Origin: Zantedeschia hybrid cultivar
Taxonomy: Eukaryota > Streptophyta > Magnoliopsida > Alismatales > Araceae
NCBI GenBank assembly: GCA_030544215.1
Contig: JARZZO010000009.1
Coordinates: 56,229,129-56,293,128, forward strand
Length of the DNA stretch: 64,000 nt
Direction: 5' to 3'
Positions 61,656-64,000 of the stretch are shown here, piece by piece; position 1 is the first letter of the stretch; every line of letters begins with the position of its first letter. A model generated the notes under the pieces. The model saw only the letters and a program-made list of their open reading frames with translations. It made no database searches and was not told where the DNA came from. The position numbers and the translations under genes are program-made.

Positions 61656-62333
61656 AACATGGTGGTCATTACTTCCTGTTTTGACCTCTGTGATATATAT
61701 GGAAGAGACTTGGCTAGACATTGCTCAGAACAGCTTACGTACTAGTCCTTGGAGGCCCTGCGGCCTATGAAGAGGAGGAAATTCCAAGACCTTGAATGTG
61801 AATGGTACAGGTGGTTCGATTTAAGAGATCTCTACATCGCATTGAACAGGTTGTTTCTCGATCCTGTAGAACCCAAATAGCCGCCACAGATAGATGAATT
61901 GATTGAAGGGCCTGGTGCTATTTTCGACAAGAGGATATTGCTATCAGAGGAAACTGATGAAGGGGAGCCGGATGACCCCTATGAAGCTGGCTATATCACG
62001 GATCTGCTCTGGAGGGGGACTCATCCTTCTCATGTTTTCATGCTTCACACCTTGTTTCGCACTTTGCTTCTGACCCCGACTTGGTCGCGGGTCATTATTA
62101 AAGATATTCCACGGGCTCCGCCCGTTATGATTACTCTGTCCCCACAAGACCTCATTTCACAACCTCCTTTCGATCCAAAGAGGATTTATGATTTAATCTG
62201 GGACATACTGCCATATGATCCCCCTAATCCTTTAGCCTTGGTGCCACTTCCTTCATCTCATTCCCCTTCTATTTATCTTCATTCTTGTTTTATGTTTAAT
62301 TCTTCTATTGTCAAAAAAAAAACGCCAATTTAG
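61656..62333 (+). pseudogene. F gag-pro, C-terminal unnamed domain
   Basis: Continues the frame of 56252-60097. Blocks shared with I include ALRPMKRRKF, EWYRWFDLRDLYIALNRLF, SEETDEGEPDDPYEAGY and YDLIWDILPYDPPNPLALVP. Stops at 61743 and 61878 (TGG to TAG). It ends with ten A (62313-62322) and TAG at 62331, overlapping pol in the -1 frame. Confidence 0.78.
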
Positions 62334-64000
62334 CAACAAATTTCTCCTAGATCTTCGTTGAGGAAACTTCTTACTTGTCCGATTGCACCCCACCGCGCGG
62401 GTCTTTCGGTCAAGATTCTCTTCTAAATCTACTCTGCCCCTCCTCTCGAGAGGATTCTCCTGTATTTCCGTCTATATCTCATAATTTTCATTCTACTTCA
62501 TCTTCATTAGGCCAGGATAGGGAGTCTAGTGAAGTTAGGGAGTCTAGTTCTAAGCAGACTAATCAGGTTAGGAAGTCTAGAAAGTCTAAGGGTAGACGAA
62601 TTCCAGATAGATACCTCCAGGATTTAGCTGATAAATGCTTTTCTTACTCTATGATCCCTCAGCTATTAGAAAATCCAATTCAGATGCCAGAAGATTGTAT
62701 AGATGATGAGTTAGTCAATGATGGATATGAGGTATACGAATTGATACATGAAAAGAACCCCATTGTTGAAGATGAGGAAGATGACGAGGACGCAGCTGAG
62801 GCATATGCCAGTGGAGTAAAAAGATTTGATGAACCCTCAGCTGCCATAGAAGAGCCCACCAAAGAGATCAATTTAGGGACTGAAGACGAACCTAAGGTTA
62901 TCCTCGTCAGCAAGAATCTTTCTGAAGAGGATGAGAAGGCAATGGTACAAGTTCTTAAGGATTATAAGGACACTTTCGCCTGGAGTTATGAGGATATGTC
63001 GGGGTTAGACTCATCCTTAGTGAAACACAGGTTAACATTAAAGGATGGAGCTAGCCCGGTCAAACAGAAGCTGAGGCGATTCCACCCACAAATGGCTTTA
63101 AAGATGAAGGAAGAGGTCGATAAGTTACATAAAGCCAAGTTAATTAGAGTTGTCCTTTATCCACAATGGGTGGCCAACATAGTCCCGGTTATGAAGAAAG
63201 ATGGGAAGGTCAGGATCTGCATTGACTTCCGAGATTTGAACCGGGCGTGTCCTAAAGATGATTTTCCATTGCCTCACATTGATGTGCTCATCGATAATAC
63301 GGCTGGCTATGAGACTTTATCATTTATAGATGGATTTTCAGGATACAATCAGATCAAGTTAGCAGAAGAATATCAAGAAAAGACATCATTCACTACACCT
63401 TGGGGGACATATTGCTATGTCGTCATGCCATTTAGATTAAAGAATGCTGGAGCCACCTATCAGAGGGCTATGATGGTAATATTTCACGACATAATGCATA
63501 TTGATTTAGAAGTGTATGTGGATGACTTGTTGGTTAAATCTAAGACAAAGGCTGAGCATGCCAAAGTTTTGGCAAGAGTATTACAAAGGTCAAGGGAATA
63601 TCAATTAAAGATGAACCCCAAAAAATGTGTATTCGGGGTATGCTCAGGGAAATTACTTGGATTCATTGTCAGCAAACAGAGAATTGAGATCGATCCCAAC
63701 AAGGCGAAGGCTATCAGAGAGATGCCACCTCCCAAGAACTTGAAAGAGTTAAGAGGATTGATCGGGAGGTTGCAATTTATTCGCCGTTTTGTCTCCCAGC
63801 ACTCACAAAGGTGTAAGCCGTTCTACGAGCTTACCAAGCCGGGAGTCAAATTCGATTGGGACGATAAGTGTCAAGAGGCATTCGAAGGATTAAAGAATTA
63901 TTTGGCAAGTCCTCCTGTTTTGAGACCACCATCTCCGGGCAAACTATTGATACTTTACATTTCTGTCCTGGATGATGCAGTGGGGGCTGTCCTAGCACAA
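62312..64000 (+). pseudogene. F pol, N-terminal extension and RT to the start of RNase H (runs off window)
   Basis: Open in the -1 frame relative to gag-pro from the A-run onward, with one stop (62348, TAG). An acidic extension (EDEEDDEDAAEAYASGVKRF, about 62770-62830) precedes RT: VPVMKKDGKVRICIDFRDLN, then YCYVVMPFRLKNAGATYQRA (I has FGL, so Gly is lost here), YVDDLLVKSKTKAEHAKVLA (about 63515), LLGFIVSKQRIEIDPNKAKA. RNase H begins with LLILYISVLDDAVGAVLAQ at the window edge. Since no stop closes it inside the window, this frame is easily overlooked. Confidence 0.85.

Larger units (their letters stand above)
31808..64000 (+). mobile_element. Element F: outermost Ogre/Tat-type retrotransposon of the nest
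   Basis: F comprises the first part of its 5' LTR (31808-32118), then after the inserted M element the rest of the LTR (54131-55218), PBS, leader, gag-pro (56252-62333, interrupted by a solo LTR) and pol up to the window edge. It interrupts Tat-2 integrase; the presumed target copy is 31803-31807 (CCCAT). RT of the YVDDLLV type, a G-patch after protease and a second RNase H in its relative I support an Ogre-type Tat element. It is more diverged and more decayed than I. Confidence 0.85.

Overview
The window is repeat-rich plant nuclear DNA, almost certainly from a flowering plant and probably a eudicot. The evidence is nested LTR retrotransposons of plant-only types, plant GT-AG introns, and one recognisable host gene, a VASCULAR-RELATED UNKNOWN PROTEIN (VUP) homologue with three exons. 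There are no bacterial-type genes, CRISPR arrays or rRNA/tRNA genes that I can support.

Layout. 1-2879: 5' LTR, tRNA-iMet primer site and non-coding internal start of a minus-strand LTR element. It interrupts Tat-1 (2880-13609, plus strand), a decayed Ty3/gypsy element of the Tat clade with pol, a 67-bp tandem array, a spliced antisense gene of the PF04195 (gypsy-type transposase_28) type with its own TATA box, and a 586-bp 3' LTR. Tat-1 also holds two solo LTRs with perfect 5-bp target duplications (6790-8341 and 10400-12727). 13610-26196: low-copy host DNA with the VUP gene (17372-18185, minus), microsatellites, a small TRIM-like remnant and a degenerate repeat block. 26197-31807: Tat-2, a second Tat element in the opposite orientation with the same antisense gene.

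31808-64000: a nest of three closely related Ogre/Tat-type elements. Element F (LTR starts at 31808, continues at 54131 and runs off the window) sits in the Tat-2 integrase gene. Element M (32124-54130) sits in the 5' LTR of F. Element I (35936-50415) sits in gag of M. F also carries a solo LTR (60098-61650). All reading frames are damaged, mostly by C-to-T type stop codons, but gag, zinc knuckle, protease, G-patch, an unnamed domain, RT, RNase H, second RNase H and integrase can all be placed.

The most unusual signal is a 34-bp palindromic module: two 12-bp arms (about CTAAAACGCGTC and its complement) around a variable loop of 10 bp. I count 49 copies. They occur in every Ogre-type LTR, leader and 3' region here and, independently, in a structurally unrelated solo LTR (10400-12727). 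Arm ends co-vary between copies so that pairing is kept, which suggests a shared, selected cis-element. I know of no description of it.
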